64,000 bases of DNA, from the NCBI RefSeq assembly GCF_018327705.1, contig NZ_BNEM01000001.1, positions 868,001-932,000 on the forward strand. The letters run 5' to 3'. Below are positions 50,016 through 60,800 of the stretch, piece after piece. The DNA is from Catellatospora sp. TT07R-123 (GTDB lineage Bacteria > Actinomycetota > Actinomycetes > Mycobacteriales > Micromonosporaceae). Both the position numbers and the translations under genes were made by a program. Each line of letters opens with the position of its first letter. Position 1 is the first letter of the stretch. The notes beneath the pieces were generated by a model. That model saw only the letters and a program-made list of their open reading frames with translations, was not told where the DNA came from and made no database searches.

Positions 50016-51695
50016 ATGCACACCGCCCCTCCGCTGCGCCCCGCCGCGTGGCGGCCCCTGACGGCCGCCGTCGCATGCCTGGTCGCGGCCGTCGTGACGG
50101 CAGCCCTGACCGTCACCGCCGCCTCGGCGGCCACCCTGTTCGCCGACGACTTCCAGGACGGTGACTCGTCCGGCTGGACCACCTCCGGCGGCACCTGGTC
50201 CGTCGCCACCGACGGCAGCAGCGTGCTGCGCCAGTCCGGCACCGGTTCCGACGCCCGCGCCCGCGCCGGATCGCCCGCGTGGACGAACTACACCGCCACC
50301 GCCCGGGTGAAGCCCACCGCCTTCAACGGCTCGAACCGGTTCGTCGCCCTGCTCGCCCGAGCCCAGTCGAACACCAGCTACTACTACCTCGCACTGCGGT
50401 CCAACAACACCGTGGAGCTGAAGAAGCTGGTGAACGGCTCGTCCACCACGCTCGCCGCGACCACGGTGACGGTCTCGACCGGGACCTGGTACACGCTGTC
50501 GCTGTCGGTCTCCGGCGCCACGCTGCGCGGCACCGTCAACGGCGGCGCGGCACTGACCGCCACCGACACGCAGTTCTCCACCGGCAGCGTCGGCGTGGCC
50601 ACCTACTACACCTCCGCCTCCTTCGACGATGTGACCGCCACCGACGGCACCGGCCCCTCCCCCAGCGCGTCGGCCCCGACCTCACCCACGCCCACCACGG
50701 GACCCTCCCCGAGCCCCTCCCCGACCGGCACCGTGATCACCGTGGCCAAGGACGGCACCGGCGACTTCGGCACGGTGCAGGCCGCCGTGAACGCCGTGCC
50801 CGCGAACAACACCAGCCGCGTCACGATCCGCATCAAGCCCGGCACGTACCGGGAACTGGTGACGGTGCCCTCCAGCAAGCCCTACGTCTCGTTCGTCGGC
50901 ACCACCGCGAACGCGGCCGACACCGTCATCGCGTACGACAACGCCAGCGGCACCCCCAAACCCGACGGCAGCGGCACCTACGGCACCACCGGCAGCTCCT
51001 CGGTGGTGCTCGACGGCAACGACTTCACCGCCCGGAACCTGACCTTCGCCAACACGTTCGACGAGGCCGGCCACGACTACAGCGCCGAGCAGGCCGTCGC
51101 GGTGACCACCCGGGGCGACCGGCTGCTGTTCGACAACGTCCGGTTCCTGGGCAACCAGGACACGCTCCAGCCGAGTTCACCGGGCACGGCGACGGTGAGC
51201 CGCGCCTACTACCGCAACTGCTACATCGAGGGCGACGTCGACTTCATCTTCGGCCGCGGCACCGCCGTGTTCGACCGGTGCGAGATCCGCTCGCTCAACC
51301 GCGGCTCGACCAGCAACAACGGGTACGTCACCGCCGCGTCGACGAGCATCGCCAACCCGTACGGCTTCCTGTTCACCCAGTGCGCGCTGACCGCGCAGGC
51401 GGGCACGGCCGCCAGGAGCGTCCACCTCGGACGCCCCTGGCACCCCAGCGGCGACGTCAACGCGATCGCCCAGGTGCTCTACCGCGACTCCGCCCTGGAC
51501 GCGCACATCCTGGACGCGCCCTGGGCCGACATGTCCGGCTTCTCCTGGCGCGACGCCCGTTTCGCCGAATACCGCAGCACCGGGCCCGGCGCCGTGGTCA
51601 CCGCCGACCGGCCGCAGCTGGCCGCCGCCGACGCGCCGAACTACACCGCCCAGCGGTATCTGGCCGGACCCGACGGCTGGAACCCGGTCTACTGA
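50016..51695 (+). CDS. Secreted pectinesterase with an N-terminal LamG-like module
   Basis: 559 aa from the ATG at 50016 (GAGGAG 9 nt upstream). Signal peptide (about 1-38, ending ASAA), a concanavalin-like module (about 40-210; LFADDFQDGDSSGWTTSGG), a Ser/Pro/Thr linker (about 212-240), and a pectin methylesterase beta-helix (about 242-555). Family motifs GDFGTVQAAV, GDVDFIFGRG with its catalytic Asp, YVTA and LGRPW are all present. It removes methyl groups from pectin outside the cell. A LacI-type operator at its promoter suggests induction by plant-derived sugar. Confidence 0.95.
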   Translation: MHTAPPLRPAAWRPLTAAVACLVAAVVTAALTVTAASAATLFADDFQDGDSSGWTTSGGTWSVATDGSSVLRQSGTGSDARARAGSPAWTNYTATARVKPTAFNGSNRFVALLARAQSNTSYYYLALRSNNTVELKKLVNGSSTTLAATTVTVSTGTWYTLSLSVSGATLRGTVNGGAALTATDTQFSTGSVGVATYYTSASFDDVTATDGTGPSPSASAPTSPTPTTGPSPSPSPTGTVITVAKDGTGDFGTVQAAVNAVPANNTSRVTIRIKPGTYRELVTVPSSKPYVSFVGTTANAADTVIAYDNASGTPKPDGSGTYGTTGSSSVVLDGNDFTARNLTFANTFDEAGHDYSAEQAVAVTTRGDRLLFDNVRFLGNQDTLQPSSPGTATVSRAYYRNCYIEGDVDFIFGRGTAVFDRCEIRSLNRGSTSNNGYVTAASTSIANPYGFLFTQCALTAQAGTAARSVHLGRPWHPSGDVNAIAQVLYRDSALDAHILDAPWADMSGFSWRDARFAEYRSTGPGAVVTADRPQLAAADAPNYTAQRYLAGPDGWNPVY

Positions 51696-51720
51696 CGGCC
51701 ACCGCGCTGCCCAGCAGGGT

Positions 51721-51758
51721 CCGGGGCCGGCGCCGCCCGCTGGCGGCGCCGGCCCCGG
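51721..51758. terminator. Bidirectional hairpin after the pectinesterase
   Basis: Perfect 17-bp arms CCGGGGCCGGCGCCGCC and its complement around a 4-nt loop, in the 90-nt gap between convergent pectinesterase and hydrolase genes. Confidence 0.85.
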
Positions 51759-51785
51759 GCTGTCAGGCGGGTCGCGGCCGGGCTG

Positions 51786-52763
51786 TCAGGCTCCGGAGCC
51801 GGCCGGTGCGGCCGCGGCGCCGGTGCGCGGCCGGACCACCGGCAGCACCCGGCTGACCAGCTCCTCGCCGAAGCGCTCGGGCTGGGTGAAGGCCGCGAAG
51901 TGGCTGGCGTCCTCGATCAGCGCGATCTCCTTGTGCGGCGCGTCGAGGTGCGCGAAGTACTCCTGCGCGAGGTCGGTGAGCGTGAGCACGTCGTCGGCGC
52001 CCTGGAACACGAAGACCGGCACCTCGTATCGGGCGGGCAGGTCGTAGGCGTTGAAGGCCATGTACTCACCGAACATCGCCTTCTGCGTGGCCATGAAACC
52101 GGCGAGCAGGTGCCACGCCTCGCGCTTGGTGTAGACGCCGCCCCGCAGCGCCAGCGGGAACAGCAGCTTGCTCACGGCGTTCGGGGTGACCGGGTCGGTG
52201 GCCATCGTCCACTTCATCTTGGTCTGCCAGGCGCGCAGATCCCAGGCCGCCGGGTCGCCGCCGATCCGCTCCAGGTCGCGGACGGCCCTGGTGTTGCCGG
52301 CCGCCCGCACGCGCTCCAGGCAGCGGGCGTGGCCGAGGGCCTCGTTGCGGCGCATGTCGGCGTACAGGTCGGTGGTGACCAGGGCGGAGTAGAGGTCGGG
52401 CCGCTGCTGGGCCAGCGGCAGCCCGATGATCGTGCCCATCGAGCCCGCCATCAGGACGATCTTGTCCTGACGCAGGTGGGCACGCAGGAACTCGGTGACC
52501 TCGATCGCGTCCTCAAGGTGCCGGGCGAAGGGGGCGGTCTGCCGGGTGCCGCGGGCGCGGGTCTTGCCGCAGCCGCGCCGGTCCCACTGGACGACGGTGA
52601 AGTGGCGCTCCCAGGACCGGATCAGCGGGCCGAACACGGCGTACGGGGAGCCCGGACCGCCGTGCAGGACCAGGAGCACCGGGTTGTCGGCGCTGTCGCC
52701 GCGGATCTGGAGCCACTGCTCGACGCCGCCGATGGAGAGGTGGTGCTGCTCGTTGATCGCCAT
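51786..52763 (-). CDS. Alpha/beta hydrolase (proline-iminopeptidase-like, S33)
   Basis: 325 aa from the ATG at 52763 (another ATG at 52775 adds four residues). The oxyanion segment is HGGPGSP, the nucleophile elbow AGSMG contains the catalytic Ser, Asp lies in QGADDVLT and His in DASHFAAF. This resembles proline iminopeptidases and their relatives, which include drug-inactivating hydrolases. No signal peptide. Divergent from a TetR-family gene, with an 11-bp inverted repeat in the shared promoter, so the enzyme is probably induced by a compound it degrades. Exact substrate not predictable. Confidence 0.9.
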   Translation of the reverse strand: MAINEQHHLSIGGVEQWLQIRGDSADNPVLLVLHGGPGSPYAVFGPLIRSWERHFTVVQWDRRGCGKTRARGTRQTAPFARHLEDAIEVTEFLRAHLRQDKIVLMAGSMGTIIGLPLAQQRPDLYSALVTTDLYADMRRNEALGHARCLERVRAAGNTRAVRDLERIGGDPAAWDLRAWQTKMKWTMATDPVTPNAVSKLLFPLALRGGVYTKREAWHLLAGFMATQKAMFGEYMAFNAYDLPARYEVPVFVFQGADDVLTLTDLAQEYFAHLDAPHKEIALIEDASHFAAFTQPERFGEELVSRVLPVVRPRTGAAAAPAGSGA

Positions 52764-52781
52764 GCCCCGAACCATACAACC

Positions 52782-52816
52782 GTCTTAGACAACTGTGCAA
52801 GACGTTTGTCTAAGAC
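52782..52816. promoter_or_regulatory. TetR-type operator in the hydrolase/TetR divergent promoter
   Basis: Two inverted copies of TTGTCTAAGAC: GTCTTAGACAA at 52782-52792 and TTGTCTAAGAC at 52806-52816, 13 nt apart. Each copy is itself a near-palindrome. A TAGGCT box (52822-52827) lies 7 nt before the TetR ATG, suggesting a leaderless TetR message. Confidence 0.8.
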
Positions 52817-52834
52817 TGCGGTAGGCTGCGATCC

Positions 52835-53368
52835 ATGGGAAACCGGGAAGCGCTGCTACAGGGCGCCACGCAATGCCTGTTCGAGAAGGGCTTCAGCCGC
52901 ACGACCTCGCGCGACATCGCCACCGCGGCCGGGGTGAGCCTCGCCGCGATCGGTTACCACTTCGGCTCCACGGAGGCGCTGCTGACCCAGGCGCTGTTCC
53001 AGGCCGTAGCCGAGTGGGGCGAGCGCCTGGGCCGGGCCATGGCCGCCGGTGACGACCCGGCCGCGATCTGGGACGGCGTCATCGCCTCGGTACGGACCGA
53101 CCGCGCGATGTGGGCCGTGCAGTACGAGCTGGTCGGGCAGATCGACCGCGCCGACCAGCTGGGCCAGTTCCTCACCGACTCCCAGCGGTTCGCGCGGAAA
53201 GAGCTGGCCGAGCTGGCCGGCGCGGCCGACGACGAGCAGCGGCGCCTGCTCGGCGGGCTCTACCAGGCGATCCTGGGCGGCCTGGTGATGCAGTGGCTCG
53301 TCGATCCGCACAACGCCCCGACGGGCGCCGACATCGTGGCCGCCCTCAAACTCGCCGCGAACCGCTGA
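52835..53368 (+). CDS. TetR-family regulator
   Basis: 177 aa. N-terminal helix-turn-helix (about 5-50; TTSRDIATAAGVSLAAIGYHFGSTEALL), then a short, helical ligand-binding domain. The ATG at 52835 follows a TAGGCT box by 7 nt without a ribosome site. The inverted repeat at 52782-52816 is its likely operator. It probably represses both itself and the hydrolase until a ligand binds. Confidence 0.92.
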   Translation: MGNREALLQGATQCLFEKGFSRTTSRDIATAAGVSLAAIGYHFGSTEALLTQALFQAVAEWGERLGRAMAAGDDPAAIWDGVIASVRTDRAMWAVQYELVGQIDRADQLGQFLTDSQRFARKELAELAGAADDEQRRLLGGLYQAILGGLVMQWLVDPHNAPTGADIVAALKLAANR

Positions 53369-53388
53369 CGGCGCCGCCGGGGCACCGG

Positions 53389-53754
53389 TCAGCGGTAGTC
53401 GTTCTCCTTGAGCTCGATGACCCACGCCCGGCGCTCGGCGATCAGCCCGTCACGCATCACGAAGACCTCAGCCATGGACATGCGCATGACCGAGCCGTCG
53501 ACGCGCCTGGCCGAACCGCTGAGCTCGGCCATCACGACGTCGTCCTGCTCGACCATCCGCACCACGTCCAGCGACGGCGGCTGGATGAACCCCGGGCCGT
53601 CGATGGCCTCGTCGTAGGCCTGCTTGCCGGTCAGCCGGAACGCGCCGTACACCGTCCACCTGATGTCGTCGCTGAGGCACGACAGGATCTGCGCGTGGTC
53701 GTTCCTGCGGAACCCGTCCAGGTACCGCTCGACCGTGCGCTTGTTCTCCGACAT
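53389..53754 (-). CDS. SnoaL-like/NTF2-fold protein
   Basis: 121 aa, the usual size of single-domain NTF2-fold proteins. The N-terminus NKRTVERYLDGFRRNDHAQILSCLSDDIRWTV and the later MAEVFVMRDGLIAERRAWV fit the nuclear-transport-factor-2/SnoaL group. GAGGAG lies 5 nt before the ATG at 53754. It may be an isomerase, a polyketide-type cyclase or a simple binding protein; it is convergent with the TetR gene, with only 20 nt between their stops, and has no clear partner gene. Confidence 0.85.
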   Translation of the reverse strand: MSENKRTVERYLDGFRRNDHAQILSCLSDDIRWTVYGAFRLTGKQAYDEAIDGPGFIQPPSLDVVRMVEQDDVVMAELSGSARRVDGSVMRMSMAEVFVMRDGLIAERRAWVIELKENDYR

Positions 53755-53958
53755 CCGTACTCCTCATCTCTGCTCGTCGAGCTCCCGGGCTCAACGATTC
53801 CGAGCGGCCCGCGACATCGCGGGCGGCCGCCGGGGCGAACCCGGCCCGTGCTGTGTACGGAGCCACCCGCCGGATCTCGACATCCGCCGGGTGGCGGGTG
53901 CGCCCATCCGCCGCCCAGCGAACACCTGATCCGTCCGATCCCGGCACCGGATCGCAGG

Positions 53959-53964
53959 TAACGT
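53959..53964 (+). promoter_or_regulatory. -10 candidate of the effector-like gene
   Basis: TAACGT sits 27 nt before the ATG at 53992, leaving a short leader with a GGGG ribosome site. The adjoining divergent gap (53755-53991) also holds an imperfect 13-bp inverted repeat at 53863-53894, purpose unclear. Confidence 0.4.
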
Positions 53965-53991
53965 GGTCTGGGCAGGCAAAACGGGGTGGAC

Positions 53992-55821
53992 ATGCACGCT
54001 CATGACCGTGAGAACACGTCGGCCGCGCCGTCGGGGACAACGGCGGCGTCCCGACGCGAACGCCCGGACGGCGCCTCACCCCGGCAACGTGAGCTGCTGC
54101 TGCTCCAGCGCGCCGCCGGCAACGCGGCCCTGGCCGCCGCCCTGCGCGACCCCACGGGTGCCACGAGACCGGCGACGGTCCAGCGGCAGACGCCCGCGCC
54201 AGCGCCCGCCGCCGCGCCGCCCGCACCACCGGTGCCGGGCACCGCTCCCGCTCCCGCTCCGGCGGCCGGCGACAGCTGGTGGAGCAAGCTCGACCCCACC
54301 CGCAAGACCCGGTACAAGTTCGTGGACAGCCGCCAGCTCTACACCGCGTACGCCGGCAAGCGATTCGCGTGGTCCACCACCAAGGAGAACAAGCCCGGCC
54401 ACGCCCCGGCCGAACTGGACCTGAGCGGACCTGCGGTGATCCCCATCCCGCTGCCGGTCGGGCCGGTCTTCGTGCGAGTGAAGGGCGGCGTCTCCACGTA
54501 CGCCGGGGGCAACGCGCTGCTCGACGTCACGGTCAACGACGTCTACCTCGACGTCAGCCCGGCCGACTTCCTCCAGCTCGGCGTCGGGGTCCTCACCACG
54601 CTCAACCCGCTCACCGCGCCGGGCGGCCTGGTGCAGCTGGGCACGCTGCGGCTGCGGGGGGAGGCGAAGCTTCGCGCCAGGGCCGCGGCCTCGCTCGACG
54701 CGGGCATCGACGCCTACGTGAAGGGGCTGGTGGATCCGAAGCTGTGGCCCGTCGCCGGGTACATCAAGGGCGCGCTGGGTGCGGGCGGGTTCATCAGGTT
54801 CAACGCCGAGTTCGGCGGTGCCACCGGCGTGGAGTTGTCCTGGCGCGGGCTGCGGATGCTGCCGGGCACCCACCGGGCCGAGGGCAGCATCGGGCTGAGC
54901 ACCGGACTGTCTTTGCAGGCGCAGCTGTCGGCGGGGTTCATCCTCGGCTACTCCCCCGCCACGATCGAGCGCGAGCTGTGGAGCGTGTCCGCGGGCGCCC
55001 AGGCGGGCTTCGACGTGGGCACCGCGGTGCGGCTGGGCGACAAGCCGGTCACGATGAACGTCGCCGACGACGGCACGCCCGAGGTGGACGTCGCGCAGCT
55101 GCTCATCGACGCGCAGCAGATCATCGACCTGCTGTTCCGGCGGCGTAACGCGGCCAACGACGTGTTCCGGCCGTACCGGCCGGGTCAGGCCCCGCCGGGG
55201 CAGCCGCCCGCGGCGCTGGTGCTCCCGGCCGCCAAAGGGCACCACCTGGAGCTCTACCGCAGCTTCCTCGGTGAGCTGCACCACGATCCCGGCACGGTCC
55301 GCAAGACCGATCAGGTGCCCAAGTGGGTCCGCTCGGTGCGCCAGGAGATGAACAACGCGGTGATCCTGCGGGCGATCTCTCTCGGGCTGGTGGACCGCCC
55401 CGAGGACGCCGTCACGCCGCCCAGCCGCGAGGAGCTGCACCGGCGCGCCCGCGCCGAGGAGTCGCCGCTGTACCGGCCGTTCTGGTCGCGCACGCAGATG
55501 TACAGCACCGCCATGGGCGTCGACCACATCGTGGAGTACCAGGTGCTCCCCACCTCGTTCGTCGACGAGCCGTGGAACTTCGAGATGCTGGACCCGTCGT
55601 TCAACTCCTCGGCCGGCTCGGGTCTGTCGGCCAACATCGACCGGCTGCGCGCGTCGCTGCCGCCGCAGTGGCAGAACCAGACGATCGTGTTCACGTCGGT
55701 GACGGCGCCCGCGAGCAACCGCGGCCAGACCTGGAGCCACGACGAGATCGTCCGCGGGGACCACCTCGACGTCTACGAGCGCATGCGCGGCCGGGTCGAG
55801 CGGCCGCAGCGCGGCCGTTAG
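53992..55821 (+). CDS. Orphan contractile-injection-type effector with an HNH-like C-terminus
   Basis: 609 aa from the ATG at 53992; a GTG at 53986 is possible. Residues about 31-66 contain LLLLQRAAGNAALAAAL and VQRQ, the N-terminal signature seen in toxins carried by extracellular contractile injection systems (often beside DUF4157). A Pro/Ala linker is followed by a beta-rich middle (about 130-370). The C-terminal segment (about 400-600) has MGVDHIVEYQ and PWNFEMLDPSFNSSAGSG, which resembles the DHIvElQ...NL.LLD..NsSsG pattern of HNH-type nuclease toxins. No signal peptide. No injection-system structural gene or immunity gene is adjacent. I infer a DNase-type cargo protein whose delivery machinery lies elsewhere. 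Confidence 0.78.
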   Translation: MHAHDRENTSAAPSGTTAASRRERPDGASPRQRELLLLQRAAGNAALAAALRDPTGATRPATVQRQTPAPAPAAAPPAPPVPGTAPAPAPAAGDSWWSKLDPTRKTRYKFVDSRQLYTAYAGKRFAWSTTKENKPGHAPAELDLSGPAVIPIPLPVGPVFVRVKGGVSTYAGGNALLDVTVNDVYLDVSPADFLQLGVGVLTTLNPLTAPGGLVQLGTLRLRGEAKLRARAAASLDAGIDAYVKGLVDPKLWPVAGYIKGALGAGGFIRFNAEFGGATGVELSWRGLRMLPGTHRAEGSIGLSTGLSLQAQLSAGFILGYSPATIERELWSVSAGAQAGFDVGTAVRLGDKPVTMNVADDGTPEVDVAQLLIDAQQIIDLLFRRRNAANDVFRPYRPGQAPPGQPPAALVLPAAKGHHLELYRSFLGELHHDPGTVRKTDQVPKWVRSVRQEMNNAVILRAISLGLVDRPEDAVTPPSREELHRRARAEESPLYRPFWSRTQMYSTAMGVDHIVEYQVLPTSFVDEPWNFEMLDPSFNSSAGSGLSANIDRLRASLPPQWQNQTIVFTSVTAPASNRGQTWSHDEIVRGDHLDVYERMRGRVERPQRGR

Positions 55822-56005
55822 CTCGCGTACCGACCGCTGCGGTGCGCGATACCGGCGAATCCGCAGGTCCGGCGTTGGCGCGGGCGGCGGAAGGCGCATC
55901 CGGCAGGACCGGACTCCGGGGTTGAAACCGCCGTGTAGGCGTGGTGGAACCGGAGCGGTGGACGCTTTCGCTCGACCGGTTGACGCCGGTCATGAGGGAG
56001 CGAAC

Positions 56006-57000
<995 letters not shown>

Positions 57001-57004
<4 letters not shown>

Positions 57005-57852
57005 CCGTTCAGATGATCAAGCAGGCGCCGGTGGCGGCGCCGCGGCGGCTGACGGCCCAGGACATCGCCGCCCGTACGACCTCGCACAACAGTGTGCGCG
57101 AGACGCTCAGCCAGACGATGTCGATGGCGTGGCGGGCGCTGAAGAAGATGCGCCGCAACCCGGAGCAGTTCTTCGACGTCACCGTGCAGCCGCTGCTGTT
57201 CACGGCGATGTTCGCGTACCTGCTGGGCGGCGGCCTGGCCGGCAGCGTGCAGGCCTACCTGCCGCTGGTGATCCCGGGCATCCTGGCGCAGACCGCGCTG
57301 ACGGCGTGCATGGCCACCGGCGTGCAGCTGCGCGAGGACATGGAGAAGGGGGTGTTCGACCGGTTCAAGTCGCTGCCGATGGCCCGGATCGCGCCCCTGG
57401 CCGGTCCGATGAGCGCCGACCTGCTGCGCTACGCCATCGCCTCGACGCTGACGTTCCTCACCGGTGTCGCGATGGGCTACCGCCCCGGCGGCGGCGTCGG
57501 CGGAGTGGTCATGGCGATCGCGCTCACGATGATCGCCGGCTGGTCGCTGGCCTGGATCTTCACCTGGGTCGGCACCCTGGCCCGCAGCGCGCAGAGCGTC
57601 CAGGGCATCTCCATGATGATCATGTTTCCGCTGACGTTCATGTCCAACGCGCTGGTCCCGGTCGACACCCTGCCCGGGCCGCTCGCCGCGTTCGTGAAGG
57701 TCAACCCGGTGTCACACGTGGTCACCGCGATCCGCGACCTGGCCAACGACGGCCACGTCACCGCGCACGTCGGCTGGGCGCTGGTCGCCTGCGCGGCCGT
57801 CATCGCCGTCTTCGCGCCGCTGTCGGTGCGCGGCTACAAGCGGCACCTCTGA
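57001..57852 (+). CDS. ABC-2-type permease, DrrB-type
   Basis: 283 aa. The ATG at 57001 overlaps the ATPase stop. A soluble N-terminus (about 1-50) precedes six membrane segments (around 58-80, 90-110, 150-170, 180-205, 215-235 and 260-278) in the ABC2-membrane fold (LPLVIPGILAQTALTACMATGVQLREDMEKGVFDRFKSLP). With DrrA it exports hydrophobic drugs. Its stop lies 2 bp from the end of the convergent regulator gene. Confidence 0.92.
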
Positions 57853-57854
57853 GA

Positions 57855-60800
57855 TCAGCCGGCCCCGACCTGCTCGACCAGGCTGCGCGCCTCGTCGAGC
57901 AGGTCGGGGCCGCGCCGGTCGCCGTACTCGGCGAGCAGGTCGGCCAGCAGTCCGGGGGCGCGGTCCTCGGCGCGGGCGGCGATCCGCTCCCAGGCCATCG
58001 TGGGCATGCTCCGGTTGTACGCGAACCGGTCCGCCAGCGCGATCAGCCGCAGCGCGTCGCGCAGCGGCAGGGCCTCGCGCAGCAGACCCCACGCGCCGAG
58101 CCCGAACAGCACCAGCCCGCAGATCGGGTAGTCCAGGTAGGGATGATCGGGGTCGAGCGCCTTCAAGGCCCGCTCGCGGGCCCGCACGAACAGCGCCGGG
58201 CCGACCGGGTCGCCGACCGGGGCGTGGTAGGCGTACGCGGCCAGGCTGGTCGCGTCGGCCAGCAGCACCCACGGCTCCAGCCCGGTCGGCGTGACACCCG
58301 GCATCCGCAGCTCACGGACCCGCCGCGACGCCGCGCGGTAACCGGCCAGCCCTGCCTCGATCTCGCCCCTAGCCAGCGCCAGCTCCGCGTTGCCGAGGTC
58401 GAACGCGAGCCGGCCGCCGCCCGGGATCGGATCGGACTCCTGCAGGTCGCCGAGCTCGGCGAGCTGCGCGGTGGCGGCGCCGGTGTCACCGGCAGTGATC
58501 ATCGCGAGGGCGAGCAGTGTGCGCAGCTGGATGGCGTCGTCGCGGGCACCGAGCCGGTCGAGCACCGGCAACGCGGCATGGGCGTGGACGGCCGCCTGTT
58601 CCGTCCGGCCGAGCTGCATCGCCAGCTGCGCCGCCATGTTGTGCAGGATCGCCTGCGACCACGGGCCCACCGTCTCGTCGACGTGCAGCAGCCCGCGTTC
58701 GGCGGCGTCCATGGCCGCGTCCGGGTCGCCCAGGTTCTCCAGGGCCTGGCTCAGCCACGGCAGCGCCAGGGCGGCGATCCGGTGGTCCGCCGACGCCGCG
58801 TGCGCGCGCAGCTGCGGCAGGTACCCGTCGGGCGAACGCGGATCGATGTCGGTCAGCATGACCACCATGGCGGAGATCCAGGAGTCGTCCGCACCCGGGC
58901 CGATCGCCTGCAACGTGGCGCGCAACCGGTCGGACTGGGGGCTGTTGGCGACCAGGGAGCCGTTGAGGGTCATCCCGATCGCCATCCGGGTCGCATCGGC
59001 CAGCTCCGGCGGGGGCGTCCACCCCTCGACCGCGTTGGCCGCCGCCTCGATGAGCACGAGCAGCCGGGGGTGCTCGCCCAGGACGATCCAGAATCCGGCC
59101 AGGGCGGCGAGGATCTGCACCGTCGCCGCCGGATCCGGCCCGGCGAACGTCCGGCGCAGCACGTCGGACAGGTTGGTCTCCTCGGGCCGGATGGCGTCGA
59201 CGACGTCGATCTGCGCACGGCTGAACAGCGCGCGGGCGTGCCGGGTCGCGAAATCGACCGCCCAGGCGCGCTGGGCCCGCTCGGCGGCGGCGTCCTCACC
59301 GACGTCGATCAGCTGCATCCGGCCGAACTCCCGTACCGTCTCCAGCATCCGGTAGCGCACGCCGCCGGGGCCGGTCTCCACGACGGTCAGCAGCGACTGG
59401 TCGGCCAGGTCCTGCACCGCCCCGAGCGCGTCGTCGCCGAGCATCGCCTCCGCCGCGGCGAGGGTGAAGCCGTCATGGAAAACCGACAGCCAGCGCAGCG
59501 CCCGGCGCTCCCGTTCGGCGAGCAGGTTCCAGGACCAGTCGATGACGGCCAGCAGCGTCTGGTGCCGGTCCGGTGCGCTGCGGTCGCCGCCGCGCAGCAG
59601 CGCGAACCGGTTCTCCAGGCGGCGGGCGATGTCGGCGACCGCCATCACGCGCACTTTCGCGGCCGCCAGTTCGATGGCCAGCGGCAGCCCGTCGAGCCGC
59701 TCGACGATCTCCGCCACCGCCTCGTCCATCCCGGCGAGGTGCACGTCCGGCCGGGCCGCCATGGCCCGCTGCCGGAACAGCTCGGCCGCGTCCTTGGTGT
59801 CCAGTTCGGCCAGCAGGTAGACCTGCTCGGCGGCGATCGCCAGCGGCGCCCTGGTCGTGGTCAGCACCCGCAGCTCGCGGGTGGTGGCGGAGAGGTAGGC
59901 GACGAGGTCGGCGACGGCGGCGACGATGTGCTCGCAGTTGTCCAGGATCAGCAGGCTCGGCGCCTGGTCGAGGTAGCGGGCGATCCGGCCGCGGACGTCG
60001 GCGCGCTGCTCGGGGCTGAGGGTGCGGCGGCCGCTGACAGAGTCCCGCACCCCCAGCGCCGACCCGATCTCGCCGACCAGGTCGTCGGGTGCGGTGACGC
60101 CGACGAGCTCGACGAAGTGCACCACGGGGGCCGTGGACTCGCGGCCGAGCACATGGGCCAGCCGGGTCTTGCCCAGCCCGCCCGGCCCGACGATGGACAC
60201 GACCCGGAAGGCGGCCAGTGCCGCCTGCAACCGGCGGATGTCGGCGTCGCGGCCGAGCAGCGCCGTCGCCTCGTAGTGCACGCCCGCGCGGACCGGGCTG
60301 TCCTGCACCAGCAGTTCGCTGTAGACCCGGCGCAGGTCCGGGCCGGGGTCGGTGCCGATGCGGTCGCGCAGGTCCGCGCGGTAGGCCTCGTACCGGCCCA
60401 GCGCGGCGCCGGTGCCGCGGACGCCCGCCTCGCTGCGCAGCAGGTCCGCCAGCAGCGCCTCGTCGGCGGGGGCGGCGGCCCAGGCCTCGGTCAGGATCGG
60501 CAGCGCGTCGGCGTACTCGCCGAGCCTAGTCTTCGCCCTGGCCAGCAGCAGCTCAGCCTGGTCCAGGTGGTGCCGGGCCTCGCGCCGCAGCGACCCGAGC
60601 GGACCGTGGGCGCCGCCCGGGGCCACCGCGCCGAGCGCGACCGCTTCAGCGGCCAGGTCGGCCGCGTGTGCCGGGTCGGACTCGAACGCCGACCGGGCCG
60701 CGGCGAGCCGGTCGGCGAGGACCTGCGTGTCGACCTGCGACCGGTCGATGCCCAGCCGGTAGCCGTCCGCGTCGCGGACCACCGAGTCCGGGCCGTGGGC

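Noticed and set aside
53863..53894. Inverted repeat as a terminator
   Set aside because: It has a mismatch and lies in a divergent promoter region where no transcript should end, so it is not called.
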